Positions 1-12,300 of a stretch of DNA of 64,000 bases are shown here, in pieces. This DNA is from Anaspis maculata (lineage: Eukaryota; Arthropoda; Insecta; Coleoptera; Scraptiidae): assembly GCA_949128115.1 (NCBI GenBank), contig OX421964.1, positions 36,758,177-36,822,176 of the forward strand, given 5' to 3'. The stretch's first letter is position 1. Each line of letters starts with the position of its first letter. The translations under genes and the position numbers were made by a program. The notes under the pieces were generated by a model, which saw only the letters and a list, made by a program, of their open reading frames with translations, was not told where the DNA came from and ran no database searches.

Positions 1-1059
1 TTCTCCAATACTGAAATAGGTTGAAATTTTTGAAAATAACATCCATTTTATTGCGTAGTTCAAATACATACATATGAGATTATGTATAAATTATTGATGC
101 TTTCTGAAATAAGACTGGAAATGGCAGGAAAGATTCTATAACGGTTCACTAGGCTACGCCTCGTCAGACAACTGAACTTTCCAAACCACAGAAATGGCGA
201 AGGTGCGAGCATTACGAGGTGATTATGTTGTAAAGCTGAACGATAAGGGAAAACAAGGAAAAATGTGCAAAATGAATTATTTGAGTGCGGGTAAAGCTAT
301 AGAATACCTAAGGTAAAATTGCAAGCAAAGCATTCCAAAAATCAAATTTTCTCGAATAAAAGAAGCGACATGAAGCCTGTTTACAGAGTCTAGAAACATT
401 TATGTTCTCTTATCATCTTCGTGTTTGAATACGTTACAATAATTGCAAGTAATTATCATATCATTGGCAAATGCCGGTATACTCACTATAAGACAAATAA
501 AATTTATAAATAACCATTTAATGTACCTACTACCTCCAAAAAAAAAAACAGTTACGTTACTTGAGACCTAGTTTCCACCCTTGCATCAGTATTATAACTT
601 CAATAATCAAAAGGTCAAGGGCCGATGGATTGAGATCATTGTTCCAATAAATATTGTTTCTGTGACGTTCAACTTATAAACGGCTTAGGATGAAGGTTAA
701 GTTAAGACGGAAAAACTGATCTTTTTCAAAAACCCTTCAGTAATTTGATATTATGCGGCAGAATAACCGCTCGAAGGCACAATTTCACGTTGAAATTTTC
801 TTTTCACGCGCTAAAGTTTTCTGACCAAACTCTCGCATCTCGCCGAAACTATGGCTTGAAATTCTTAGTTGGCTAAATGGAGATTTCACTTGGATAATGA
901 CCAACAAAACATCAACCCGATCAAAGCTCTTTTTATACTAAATATGAATTGACGACCTTGAAAGTTTCTCACTGAAAATAATTTCTGAATTTATGAATGA
1001 AAATTTTGTTTGTGTATGGTTAAATCGACCGTCAGAATAAGACAAACTCCAGCACTCAC
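1..1059 (-). other. 5' part of the Sox intron
   Basis: The donor GTGAGT lies immediately left of the exon at 1054-1059. No further exon, RNA gene or clear repeat is visible in the rest of this stretch, so I read it as intron sequence inside the Sox HMG box. A T/A-rich run near 537-550 is the only low-complexity feature noted. Confidence 0.6.
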
Positions 1060-1268
1060 CTCAGCCTCTTCGCCTCGTCGATGAAAGGCCTCTTTTCCGA
1101 CTCGCTGAGGAGCTTCCACTCCGCACCCAGCCTCTTGGAAATCTCCGAGTTGTGCATTTTCGGATTTTCCTGTGCCATCTTCCGCCTCTGCCCTCTGGAC
1201 CACACCATGAACGCATTCATGGGCCTTTTGATGTGCTCTTGGTTGTGCACCGGCTTCGGTGATGACAT
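1060..1268 (-). CDS. SoxB-group (Sox14/21-type) HMG-box transcription factor, first coding exon
   Basis: This exon encodes 69 complete residues plus two bases of the next codon. A short leader beginning MSSPKP is followed by most of an HMG box with the motifs [35 protein letters not shown] and [16 protein letters not shown] boxes of this family bind and bend DNA at ATTGT-type sites, and SoxB proteins act in neural and embryonic patterning. The very short stretch before the box fits SoxB2 (Sox14/21) better than SoxB1. The exon ends CTGAG followed by GTGAGT, a strong donor, so the box continues in an exon left of the window. The frame stays open upstream as far as a TTG at 1304, but the first ATG is at 1268 and I use that. 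Family assignment is secure; the exact paralogue is inference. Confidence 0.9.
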
Positions 1269-2036
1269 TTTTTCGCCTATGTTTATTTTTTTTTCTTTGC
1301 TCAAAACCCGATAGGTAAACTAACTCTCCGTACTCCTCTTTTCAAAACACTTTTAGGACATGATTACACTGATCATCTCTTTCGTAAAAATTTCGTTCAT
1401 CTAATAAAATGAGACATGAATAATCTACAATGCGTTTATCTCCAGTAGTGTATTAGATAGGTTGCACCACCGCGTTTAGGCAGAGATGAACTGGCGCCAC
1501 GCTGTGATCTGAAAACACTTCCCCGCTTGTTGATCTGAAGCGAGGGTGGCCAGGGGGGACAGGAGGAGGGCGAATGTGCGAATGAAAAGGGGGCGGTGCG
1601 ATATGCGCGCGTGAATTATACAAATTTCAGGAGCGGAGGAGCGACCCAATCCGCGGATAAACTCTGAAAGGGAAATAAAGCAGAAAACATTGATACAATA
1701 ATTATTGTTATTATAGGGCCTTCCTTATTTGAACTTGGAGTTTCCTTGAAGCTTTTGTTTTGAAATCCGATTTTTTAACACGTTACATCAATTGACTTCA
1801 AATTTACACTTCAGAACATGGCATATAAAGATCTAATACTTTATAAAGAAACTTCAAAAAATTCTGTTGCATACGTACGGTACGAGTAGGTATACTATGT
1901 TCACTTTTACCGTGATTCTAGTCGGCTGTGAGATTTTGTTTCTAAGTTTCCAAATGCGAAATATAAAAAATCCCCAAAACTTTGCAGTTGGCTGCTCTGG
2001 CCGTACCAGTTTTGAAACACATTTTTTGCATATTTC
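1269..2036 (-). promoter_or_regulatory. Sox 5' flank: probable 5' UTR and promoter region
   Basis: This is the sequence directly upstream of the Sox start codon. Positions 1440-1680 are distinctly GC- and CpG-rich (runs such as GGGGGCGGTGCG and GATATGCGCGCG) against an AT-rich background. That fits a promoter or 5' UTR island of a developmental gene. No TATA box in a convincing position was found, and a non-coding first exon cannot be excluded. Confidence 0.4.
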
Positions 2037-2044
2037 CTTTGCAG

Positions 2045-3632
2045 TAGGGTTGCATTTTGACCGGTCAAATAGGATTTGGTCAATTGACCGGTCAATTGAC
2101 GGTCAAATCGGTCAAATATTAAAAAAATACGCTAAAAACAGGTGAAACTATCATTCACAATTATTTATTGAAATTTGAAATTGGACAACAATTTGAATAC
2201 AGGCTGTCCGTTTTTTGAAGCTAAGCATGGGTATCTCGCTTATCTTTGGAGATACAGAGTCGGTTAAATTGGAAAAAAAGTCCGAATTTTCATGACGATC
2301 AATGATCCAAAAAGATATTTGACTTGTCAGTTTTAGTTTTCGATATATCGAGAAATTGTAATTTGTAATTTTTGTTTTTATTTTTTATTTGAAAAACGGT
2401 TGAAGGTAGCCTTTTCTGATTGAGACATTGTGGAGGCACTTTTCCAAGGCAAATTCAATGTTGTCAAAATCTTCATTCTAGCTTTCAAAACAACCGAGAT
2501 ATGACATTCAACTTTTTTTCTCTTATGGGCGCCATATTGAATTTTGACCTTTTTGAATACAATATTTTTTCCTGGTTACAACAATATGTGTCACATGTCA
2601 CTGTTAAATTAATGCTTTTGAGAAAAAAAAAATATTTTTCAAAGAGTGCTTTGGAAACAAAATCAGCACCGACAATAAAAAATACGTAAATGTCAAACAT
2701 TTATTCAACAGTGACATGTGGCACATCGTTTTAACCAGAAAAGAATACTGTGTTCAAAGATATCAAAATCCAATATGGCGCCCATTAGAGAAAAAAGTTG
2801 AATGTCGTATCACAGTTGCTTTGAAAGCTAGAATAAAGATTTTGGCAGCTTTGAATTCCCCTTCAAAAAGTGCCCTGGCAATGTCTAGATTCGAAAAAGC
2901 CAGCTTCAACCGTTTTTTGAATAAAAAATGAAAATAAAAATGAAAATAAAAATTCAAATTCCTGTTTTTTTCACGATATCTCCAAACTAAATTGGATGCA
3001 TCCAATTTCTTTTTGGATCGTTGATCGTCATGAAAATGCGCAATTTTTTCAATTTAACCGACTTTGTATCTCTCAAGATAAGCGAGATACTCATGCTTAG
3101 CCTTGAAAAACGGACACCCTGTATTTCGTGAAGTAAGAACGTTCACCTGATTTTTTATTTTATTTCAAAACAAATAAATTCAAATGAAAATAAATCTCAA
3201 TTTTAATTTTTGATAATTATAGGTAGGTACGCGAATACCTGTAGCTAACTCAGTTCAGGTAGGTACTCATACAAATATGGTAGATATGGTATAACACGTT
3301 TCAAAAATAAAACTACCTACCTAAATTTAAATTATTATAACATAGGTAGTTCAGTTAATTATAAACTACCTATTTCGTATTTCGTAAAAATACGTCCAAA
3401 CTTTATTTTCATTTTTTGCTTCATTTTGTCTTTGCCCTGAGAGCAGCAGCAGTTCCACTGAGAGTGAGTTGACTACTTGACTCTGTCTCAAAGCAGTAAA
3501 GAGATTTCTTAAAGTAAGTTACGTTGCGCCATCTATCCACACAAATCGTGCCAAACAAGGCCCGGGGGCTCGTATTTTACCGGTCAATTGACCAGAGTAT
3601 CTGACACGGTCAATTGACATCGTGCAACCCTA
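2045..3632. mobile_element. Non-autonomous hAT element with 8-bp target duplication
   Basis: The termini are TAGGGTTGCA at the left and TGCAACCCTA at the right, a perfect 10-bp inverted repeat. They are flanked by the 8-bp direct repeat CTTTGCAG at 2037-2044 and 3633-3640. An 8-bp duplication and YAGGGTTGC-like ends are hAT hallmarks. Just inside each end lie copies of GGTCAATTGACC-like palindromes, which may be transposase-binding subterminal repeats. No transposase frame remains, and much of the interior is a later foldback insertion (2200-3121). Confidence 0.8.
2200..3121. mobile_element. TA-flanked foldback element nested in the hAT element
   Basis: The ends read CAGGCTGTCCG and CGGACACCCTG, each flanked outside by TA. 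The inverted arms extend inwards through most of the element: the stretch with AAGCTAAGCATG near 2217 is mirrored near 3090, and ATGGGCGCCATATTG near 2525 is mirrored by CAATATGGCGCCCAT near 2772. The centre lies near 2660-2700. TA flanks and CAGG ends suggest a Tc1/mariner-type non-autonomous element. Short open frames in the arms are mirror images and not genes. Confidence 0.7.
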
Positions 3633-3640
3633 CTTTGCAG

Positions 3641-4302
3641 ATAGCCGGAAAATTTTTGCGGGACGTGATGTCTGACGCTTTTTTCCATTTTATTGGAAAA
3701 TGTAGCAATGTTTCGACCTGTTTTTGATTTTCGCCAATGAACAAATGAATCAAAAGAGCCTTGACATTTGACAGTTGTCAAAAATATTTCTAACCTCTCG
3801 AAGCTGGTTCAACTTTTGATGCTTCAAATTAAAGAGTATACAATGCCCTTCGTCTAATAAAGGGCTCCATGCAATCATCACCCTTTTCGCCTCTTCCAGT
3901 CAAAAATACAAGCCAAACCCTGAAGAATTGTAGGCAATGCAAGGATCGCCGTGCAGTCTGTCATTGGCAAAGAATTCACGAGTAAAAAATTGAAAAGTAA
4001 ATTAAACCAAATTTCAAAAAACCCAGCCGCTCAAAGTTGCGTATTGCACCGAAATTGATGTAAGTACCTTCAATTTGCAATTTGCTTTCGTTTTGGGGCT
4101 TCTCGGGACGAGTTTTTGTCGACCCTGAATGGGCCGCCGTCAAGATGACTTAGATTTGCGGCCGCCCCGTGCTCTTTTGGTGTCTACATGACGGTATAAC
4201 ACAGCTCTGCGTCCCCCCAGTCGCACTTTCACATATGACCAGGGGCCAATCTCATAAACATTGACAAGCCGACAAGTGACAAGCTGACAATTACAAGTAC
4301 AT
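3641..4302. other. Intergenic stretch without recognisable features
   Basis: I see no gene or element here. The right end carries short repeats of TGACAAGC-like sequence just before the target site of the next hAT element. Confidence 0.4.
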
Positions 4303-4310
4303 GTCGACAA

Positions 4311-4719
4311 CAGAGGCGTATCTACGGGGGGGGGGCAAGTGGGGCACGTGCCATGGGCGCACTTTGATCCTCAGGACGCAAATGAGAGGAAAAGAAAGAA
4401 ATTTAATGTAAAAACCGAAAAATAAAAAAATGAAATAATGTAGACATTTGAACTGTTGAGCGCAATTCGTGTGAGCAATAATTGACCAAGCGAAATGGGA
4501 ACAGAGAAAGAGGGTAAAACAAAACAATACATTCAAACAGACGATCAACTTTCGACATTTTCATCCGATACAGATATAGCCTAATACGGGGGTCCAATTC
4601 GTCGTTGGCCCACCTGAATTCTGGAAAAAACGCTTGCGGTGCATTTTCCAAGGTTTCTAATTCAAGGGCGCACTTTTCATGTTTTGCCCTAGGCGCAATT
4701 TACCCTAGATACGCCACTG
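4311..4719. mobile_element. hAT MITE with 8-bp target duplication
   Basis: The ends are CAGAGGCGTATCTA and TAGATACGCCACTG, and they are flanked by the perfect 8-bp repeat GTCGACAA (4303-4310 and 4720-4727). The 409-bp body has no transposase. The CAGTGGCGTA-type end is shared with the element at 44122-44288, so both probably depended on related hAT transposases. Confidence 0.85.
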
Positions 4720-4769
4720 GTCGACAAGTCCTCAACATTTCTGTTGCATGAAATACCACTTGAAAATTT

Positions 4770-5165
4770 CAACAAGTGACAAGTCTTGTCATGGTTCTGT
4801 CAAGTAATTTTCCAGGAAGTGAGCTGAGATAAAGCCAAACCAAACGCAGAGACAAGCTTGTCTCTGCCAAACGTCTTGTACTTTTGTGTCTCTTCAAATA
4901 GAGTTGGAGTCCAATAGGATTAACGCCAGCACGTTCAATTGGGGTCAATATAGCCACACCAACAGGGGGCACCCGGAGCCAACAAATATCACTCCTGACG
5001 GAAATGGGCGCCATCCTTCTCCCCATGATCGAACGAGACTGGAGTTTCTCAACTTTCGCGAATCATGAACAGATCCCGGCCAACGACAACTGGCATAGTA
5101 AAATTCAAGTGATAGTCCGCATACAAGAAGGGCATTCAGGCTGTGATTTCCGTGATGATTCACAA
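4770..5165 (-). pseudogene. PIF/Harbinger transposase remnant (HARBI1-like DDE domain)
   Basis: Two minus-strand frames together give a DDE nuclease fragment of PIF/Harbinger type. The upstream frame has NALLVCGLSLEFYYASCRWPG followed by SVHDSRKLRNSS, matching the family block that ends in RWPGSVHDSR. The next frame has LTPIERAG and RHKSTRRLAETS, which match the family's LTPY and N-H-TR-E blocks. A frameshift separates them near 4950. Where the family has GDSGYPL this copy reads VGSGCPLL, so a catalytic aspartate is lost. The gene is dead. I could not find its N-terminal DNA-binding part or terminal repeats. Family assignment rests on motif recall, not a search. Confidence 0.6.
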
Positions 5166-5529
5166 ATAATGCTCCTTCATTTTCACTGGGAGCATCTCTT
5201 GAAATAGGAGTCCCGCAACCAGCGATTCGGGGAAATCTGGCGTACAGAAAGAATCGCTGGTCTAGGGCATAGTCTGTGGTCTGGCCAACGGACCTCGTGA
5301 GGAAAAATGATTTCCATCACTGATGCGCTTGATACTTGCTTCACACAGCGTTGAACGTTGCCTTATGGAGTCAGTACGGTGGGCATCAGCCAGAGTATGG
5401 TATTGGGATCCGTTTCCCATTCAGGGTACCATTATTTGCTGTTTTGGAGTTTTGGACAGAGAGCATAGTTCGTTAGGCCTCGTTTCGTGCTTTAGCTTTA
5501 CTCAAAGACCAATCCAATAGGTAACAGTA

Positions 5530-7010
5530 AATGCTCCAGAGCCTCGTCCAGAGCTATAAAGCGCGAAGGCGAAATTTTTTCAGCAACCTACTGGTGCGGA
5601 TCGGCTATCTGATCGAAATTTATCCTTTCTTCAAATTTTCTTGGCTTGCGCCGTATAGTCGCGCGTTTTCTTCGCCGCTGGAATTATAATATTCTCGTTT
5701 TATGACTTCCCTACAATATGTGAATAATCTTATGTAAAATGGGACATCAAATGAAGACACATTCCAGTGAGCCGCTTACTGACAAAAAAATATAATGAAG
5801 GCGATAGGCAAACGAACGCCTGTCGACTTGTTATCGACAAGTTGACAATTTTTTTGACGTTGTGCGATTTATGCAACAGAAACTAGTAAACTAATCAAAA
5901 CTTATGTCACAATAATCGCGGAATTCAACACAGAGCCCACACCTCCTGATTTCCGTATCACAACATCAAAAAAAAAATAATGATAGAATTAAATAATTTT
6001 TTGACAAACGGGGGTACAAGAGGTCGTTGCAGTTTTGCACCGTTTTACGTGTCACCCTGTAGAAGTTTCCCATGAAATTTCTCAGCATTCATCATTTTCA
6101 GAATGGGTTGCGGAAATAAATTAACGTTTTTCCTCACCCTTGTGTGGAAATATGAATTGCAATTTGATCCCTGATGCTACTTCATAGTAACTCAAAACCC
6201 TCAAGTGCGACTTTTGGCTATTTCAAAGATTTCAGTTTTTTCTTCGATGATTGATTCCAGAGGAAACAGTACATTCCAAAATTTGCGTACATAGGTATAA
6301 TTGCAATCAGTATTTATTTTCATACATTTTGGCACAAAGAACCAGAAACAATATTCGTACAAACAGCTTTTGAATAAAAATATATTTACGCGTTCAAATG
6401 GAATATGTTACAATATAAACTACAATAAATCGATGAGAAGAACTGCAGCATCAGTAAAAATAATCATTGTACACATTGTATACAATGTGCGGTTGATTGT
6501 ATAAGAATAATCATTATCCTTTCAAATATTAGCTCCATTGTGGCACCAGGTATTGTAGAGGACGCGCGGCATATTATATGGTATGGAACGTTCAAAGCTA
6601 CCCGGACTCTTTTTTTTTCCTGTTCGATGGGAGTTGCCCAAATATTATTAATTATCGACAGCATATGCCATATTACCGATCACAGTTACATCCAGATCAA
6701 TACATCATAACAATTACAGGATTGTATAGCTTCATTTTGTGATTTTTTTCCGGCATTCATTTATTCTGTGCCTTTGTCTCCTAACGTTCAGTTATGTGAA
6801 GGATAAAAGCGAGAAGAAGAGTGCGGATAACCGTTTGAGATCAAGTTCAGTGATATGAAATCATTGAAGGTGCCGAAGTTCTTGATGATGATGAGAAATC
6901 GCGATTAGAACAAAAAAGCTCATCTGTCGATTTATTGATTCTATCCATTTTTCTGTTGTGCCGTTCATTTGTATAACGAAAGGGAAAGTTTCATTTTTAT
7001 TTCTGGACAT
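5530..7010. other. Mostly unique AT-rich intergenic DNA
   Basis: No credible coding frame is present. A short perfect hairpin occurs near 5822-5846. The motif cluster at 6460-6545, listed separately, is the only stretch that stands out. Confidence 0.4.
6460..6545. promoter_or_regulatory. Candidate SOX-responsive element with a perfect palindromic site pair
   Basis: Five ATTGT/ACAAT cores fall within about 85 bp: ATCATTGTAC, then the perfect 18-bp palindrome CACATTGTATACAATGTG at 6472-6489 (two head-to-head cores), then GATTGTAT and CCATTGTGG. ATTGT is the established core bound by SOX HMG boxes. The site lies about 5.2 kb upstream of the Sox start codon, so autoregulation or cross-regulation is possible. 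Function is inference. Confidence 0.35.
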
Positions 7011-7012
7011 AT

Positions 7013-8643
7013 ACAGGGTGTCCCGTGTTTAATCGCAAAGATTTTGCCAGTCGATAGAGCATCAGAAAAGAATGGAATATACATATAAAAGTTTCGTTCA
7101 AAAATCCGTAATAACGGAGATACAGCTTTTTTTCCCACTGCAAATTTGTTGAATTCAGTACCATTTTCAAGTTGTTCATTCCATTTTGAGCAAAAAATTG
7201 CTCTTGTAAAATTTTGATAGGAGGCATACTTTTTGAGATAATTCAGTTTAAAGATTCCTAGTCAGTCTTGCAACTTTTCATAATTTTAGTTGCTTGAAAT
7301 TTGCATTGCTACATCATTGGAGATAATCAGTTCCAAATTCGCACAAGTGATGTTGAGATCATTAAGTATCATAACGTAAGATCGATTTTGATCAAAATAA
7401 TCCAGTAGCGTAGAATTGGGGGGCTTTCTTACTTTCATCTACTTATCTGCTACGCCACTGGATATTTTTCTAAATCAATGATTTTTTCGAATTTGTCGTT
7501 TGATCCAGAGAAAAAGTTGCTCTTGTGAAACTTTGATTGGAGGCTTCGTTTTCGAGTTATTCAAACTTTCAAGTTCTGAGTCAAGAAAATGGCTGGCATA
7601 TCGAGCAAACCACCAAACCCTTTGATCAATTTTGTTTTCAACTATTCATGTTGAATAATGTACTTCTTTCTTTTGATTTTATTTACGTTTTGTGGGTTCA
7701 TACCTACAATTACCTCGATTTTACAGTTCATCAATTTTGAAGAAAGCGAAACTAGGAAAAAACTTTCTTTAGCGGTAGATACAGAAGCCGGGATGGAAGA
7801 CAAAATTGCATGTCAGTCGATGTATGTTACAACAATTATTTTTGTTCTCCAGTCATGTACCTATCTGCTTCTAAATAGCAGGGACTTGAACTTCACGGTT
7901 TTTTTTAATTGATCTCAAACTTTGAAATTTGAATAACTCAAAAACGAGGCCTCCAATCAAAATTTCACAAGAGCAACTTTTTTTTCTGAATCGGAAGACA
8001 AATTCAAAGAAAATATTAATTTGGAAATATATCCCGTGGCGTAGCAGATAAGTGGATGTAAGTGAGAAAACCCTCTGATTCTACGCCACTGGATTGTTCA
8101 GATCAAAATTGATCTTACGTTACATCACTTGTGTGAATTTGGAACTGATTATTTCCAATGATGTAGCAATGCAAATTTCAAGCAACTAAAATTATGAGAA
8201 GTTGCAAGATTGACTAGGAATCTTGAAACTGAGTTATCTCAAAAAGTATGCCTCCTATCGAAATTTTGCAAGAGCAACTTTTTGTTCAAAATTGAATGAA
8301 CAACTTGAAAATGGCATTGATTTTGAAAAATTTGCAGTGGGAAAAAAATTAGGGATAATAAAAGGGGCGCAACTACCCCTATCTACGCCATGGGGCAGTT
8401 CTCACCAAATGTATCACTCGAGGTTTATAGGCATCTGTTTAGTAAATTTGTGTAAGAAATTTGATGCGAATCGGTTGACCAGTATGAAAGTTAGGTGGAA
8501 AGAACTGTATTTGTTTTCCAACTTTGAAGAGCTGTATCTCCGTTATTACGGGTTTTCGAACAAAATTTCCATATGCATGTCTCATTCTTTTCTGATGCTC
8601 TATCGACTGGCAAAATCTTTGCGATTAAACACGGGACACCCTG
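7013..8643. mobile_element. Long palindromic (foldback) element, TA-flanked
   Basis: The left end CAGGGTGTCCCGTG and right end CACGGGACACCCTG are flanked by TA at 7011-7012 and 8644-8645. Arms of roughly 700-800 bp are mirrored throughout: the CTCTATCGACTGGCAAAATC block near the right end pairs with its complement near 7030-7050. A 58-bp mini-insert (7403-7460) is present in mirror position in the other arm (8034-8092). The right arm carries an extra stretch around 8340-8520 absent from the left. Frames here, including a 149-codon one, arise from the arms and are not genes. Confidence 0.75.
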
Positions 8644-8860
8644 TATATGACAGCCAGCAGCCAGAGTGGTGACTGACTGCAGCGTTGAAACAGCAGCAAG
8701 TTTGATAATGATATTTCATATTTTGCTCGATTTCAGGACAGCAAATATTCTTACTCGCGACTCTCAAATTGGCCTTATATTATTATTACATACTCCATTC
8801 TAAAAGACGCGATGTTTTGATGTTTTTGGAAAATATTTCTGCTTTTGAATGTACATATAG

Positions 8861-9364
8861 TGTTACGAGCGGCTGTTCCGTGCATACGGTAACCACGGGA
8901 TCTTTCTGGATTCTTCCATCCATTAGATCGCAGTGTAAAAGTGCAGAGCGATCTGGTGCATTCCAAAAGTATACGCGATGGCTTATTGGCATTGGGAACC
9001 TTCAAAGCTCGATCAAGACACATTTGTCCATTTTGGCAGAGGTGCAGATTACGCGGAAAGTGTGTGATCATTCAGGAGTCGTCTAGAAACCGCATATTAT
9101 GCTGGGCCACTATAGAAATTGCTGGAAAATGATAGAAAGTTCGGTAACGCGAATCGGAGGCATATGAAAGCACCGTCCAACAGTGCGACAGTCAGTTATG
9201 AATTGGAATGCGAAGTGGTAACGAGCGGATAGAAGCGAAGTACCAGCGAATTTTCAAGTAGATAATTGTTGGCGTGTATTTATTGTAGTACGCAGAAAAA
9301 AACAGTGTGTGTTTTAAATCGATCGTCTCAATTATTTTTGAACCCGTACGCGAAATACGTAACA
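8861..9364. repeat. Probable solo LTR
   Basis: The stretch begins TGTTACG and ends CGTAACA, a TG...CA inverted terminus typical of LTRs, and is 504 bp long. ATAG occurs directly before it (8857-8860) and directly after (9365-9368), consistent with a 4-bp target duplication of a solo LTR. The TGGTAGCAGAG at 9394 could instead be a primer-binding-like sequence of a fuller Gypsy-type copy, but no gag or pol frame follows. A 4-bp match alone is weak evidence. Confidence 0.5.
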
Positions 9365-9368
9365 ATAG

Positions 9369-12300
9369 GGTCCACGGGGGAAAAGACCCGCATGGTAGCA
9401 GAGTATGTACCTCAATATGTGGGCCTATATAATTAGGATTATAATATTAGAAAAAATGGAGAAGCGGATCCTTACGGTGCGATATAGGCCGAAGTCTTGC
9501 GGCGGACGAAGATTTTACCGCACAACCTATCGTGTGGTCTGATAATGCTTAATTTAATAGGCACTAGGCAGACTGTGGTCTAGACGAATTCAGGGGTGCG
9601 ATGCTACGTTTGGCTCAGACACGATATGCCTAAATTAAGAATGCATTCGATCACAAGATAAATTCGGTTATAGCTCCTAGTTATCTCGTTTAGTTTTTGA
9701 GATATCCAAGGTTTTGTCTTCCGTGCGTTCACGTTATGGCGGATGCGTCGGTCTTGATCGTGCCGCATAAGCTTTCGAGCGCTCCGTGGCTCACGGAGCT
9801 TTGTCTCTGGAGTTGTTTCGACACACTTTGGAGCCCACATAAGACACTCATCGTGCCAGATATCATTAGAGATATCTGCGCCAATGGTGTGAGGGCATAG
9901 GCGGAGTTTAAACAATCGATGTTTCTGGCGAGGTAGGGGCAGCAGGAGCAGCAGCAGCAGCAGATATATAGCACCGAAGCTGGAGGCCCTATGGCGCCAA
10001 CAGCAACAAGTGTTCAAGAATTCAACCTGAGAAAATAAACCGCTAATCCAATTCTTGTGTTACGGGGGCCTATTAAATCCCGGCCCGCTACTCACAGATT
10101 CAATTTGGCTGAACGGAAATTAAACCACCGTTTGTAATTTCACACAACGTTTAACTATTAACCGAAACTCTCTATCGCGCAGGGGTTGCTTCCTTCTCTC
10201 TTCTTGATGGAGATGATGATGTTGTGTGCAAAGTGCGAGGCACGACGGCATCGCGAGATTTTCGCGCATAATTAACTTCCACTGCGAGAGAACAAATTTG
10301 CAGGTAATGAGAAGTTGATGGAAAGAGAGTCCTTGAATTTTTCGTGCTAGTTTATAGAATGATAGAGATGCAAGAATGATAAATTCGTTGTATCGACACA
10401 AACAGGAGATTCTTTGGGCGTGATGATTTTAAAAGTGTCCTCTTTGAACAATAATTGAATATCAATGTTGTGAAACAAATTCTCTTGTGGCAACCTGGAG
10501 TCTTTTGAGTCTGGTCTCGATGAGCTAGGCGGGTTTTGCATTTCCGACTGGAAAACTCTTGGAAAATTAGAAACAAAAATTGTTGGAAAATCTTCAAAAA
10601 CGAGTTGCCTTTTGTTTGAAAAAAAAAGGGTGGGATCTGCTCATGGGATAGAAAGTGAAAATTTGCATTTTTCCAGGGAGGTAAACTTGAAAACTTTTAG
10701 TACAATGTCAAAAATTTCTCCCCACACCACCCTCAAAAAATTTAATCTTTTCTCCAACTATGACTCCCAACAAGTCTGTATACGTAGATTGAAGAATTTT
10801 GTGCGATTTACCGCAGTTTGAAGATTGCACTGCAGTTTTTTTTGTTTTCACGGAATTGCCTAAGTTCTCATATTGAGGAAATCACCGCCGGAAAACCGAC
10901 ACTGTGTCGAATTTGAAAATGAGTCTACACAATGCAATTTTCTTTAAATATACGAATAAATTTGAAAAAAAGTCGACACACAAGCAGAACAAACGTCTGA
11001 ATCAAGTCCTGCACCAAACGCGGGTCGTCATGATCAAAGCCTGTGAGAGCAGCCGTTTTGGGTGGTAATGGCAAGGGCTGATAGATTTTGAATATAATAA
11101 AATGGCAAAGTTTTGAACTTTGATATTCTCACTGGTGGCTCCACGGGGGGTACGACGGTACGGCCGTACCCCCTGTTGCAAATCAGGGGCGCCAGTGATA
11201 TCCTTTTATACTTGACAGATGACAGGGGGAGATATACTCTTCATTGATTTGAATCAGGATTTGCAGTTTTTCAAGAGCATTCAAATGACATATTGCAAGT
11301 CGAGCACCGTGATATAGCTTGTGCCTTGTGTCATTTTTTTGACATTGACACTTCCGCTGACCTGCGAGTGATAGCCAAAGAAAAGTTTGAATTGATTTTT
11401 GGGAAGCAAATTTTTGAAATGGGACTAACAATAATTCGAAAAGCTAGGGAAAAATGCTTCAAAAATCACTCTTCAATTCAGATGGCACCCTAAACCGTCT
11501 CGACAATAAAATTAAAAGAATAATTTGTGGGTGAGTTTCCATTTTTGACCGGACATAATGGACTCATTGTTAGGTTGAATTCAATCAAGTTCATTTTTTA
11601 GCTTATTGTCTCTGTGGAATAGAAGAGCTTGGTTGGAAGAAAAATTCCATAGCCGAAAATTTTTCACGATCAAATCAAGTCTAATTTTGTGTTTCACTCT
11701 CGAAATTGTCATTAAAAAAAAGGTCCCCTTGGAAAACCAAGTGCCTTGCAATTTTTTTGTAAGTACCTGCATGCAAACGCATCAATTTTTATAAAAAATT
11801 AATCACTTCTGAATGGTTGAAGCGAATTGTAAAAACTAATACTAAACGGATTTTTAATGTCTGAAAAAAGGCAAATCATCCAAATATGTAAATAAGATGT
11901 ACAGGGAATGCCATTAAAAAACTGGTTTAAAAACTGCTTTGTAAAAATGGGACACCCCGCTAGCTAAAAATAATTTCACTGCACTTCGACTTTCCGTTTG
12001 CATCAGTGCCGTTTGGTTCAATTTGATATCATCAATGACGTAGATGCAACTGAGTTTTCCCATATTAATGGCCCACCCTGTGAAATTTTTTCTCATATTT
12101 TGACGAGACCTACCTACAGTTGTTATTCTGCTACCGTCGCTGAAACTCCCTGTATAAAAGCGGCATGATCAGGAAGCAGGTCAGAGTTGTATTCATAGTG
12201 GCAGTGAAAACATCAGCGGAATTAAGTTGTAGCGATATCTAGGTGCAACGATTTATATGATTTGTTGTGAATGTTGGATTGAAGTAAGTATGTAGTAGGT

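Noticed and set aside
8223..8672. 149-codon plus-strand open frame
   Set aside because: It lies in the right arm of the 7013-8643 foldback and its C-terminal part mirrors a frame in the left arm; it crosses the element end, so it is a by-product of the palindrome.
9604..10017. 137-codon minus-strand frame downstream of the LTR
   Set aside because: Checked as a possible gag remnant; its leucine run comes from a CAG-rich stretch and no gag motif is visible.
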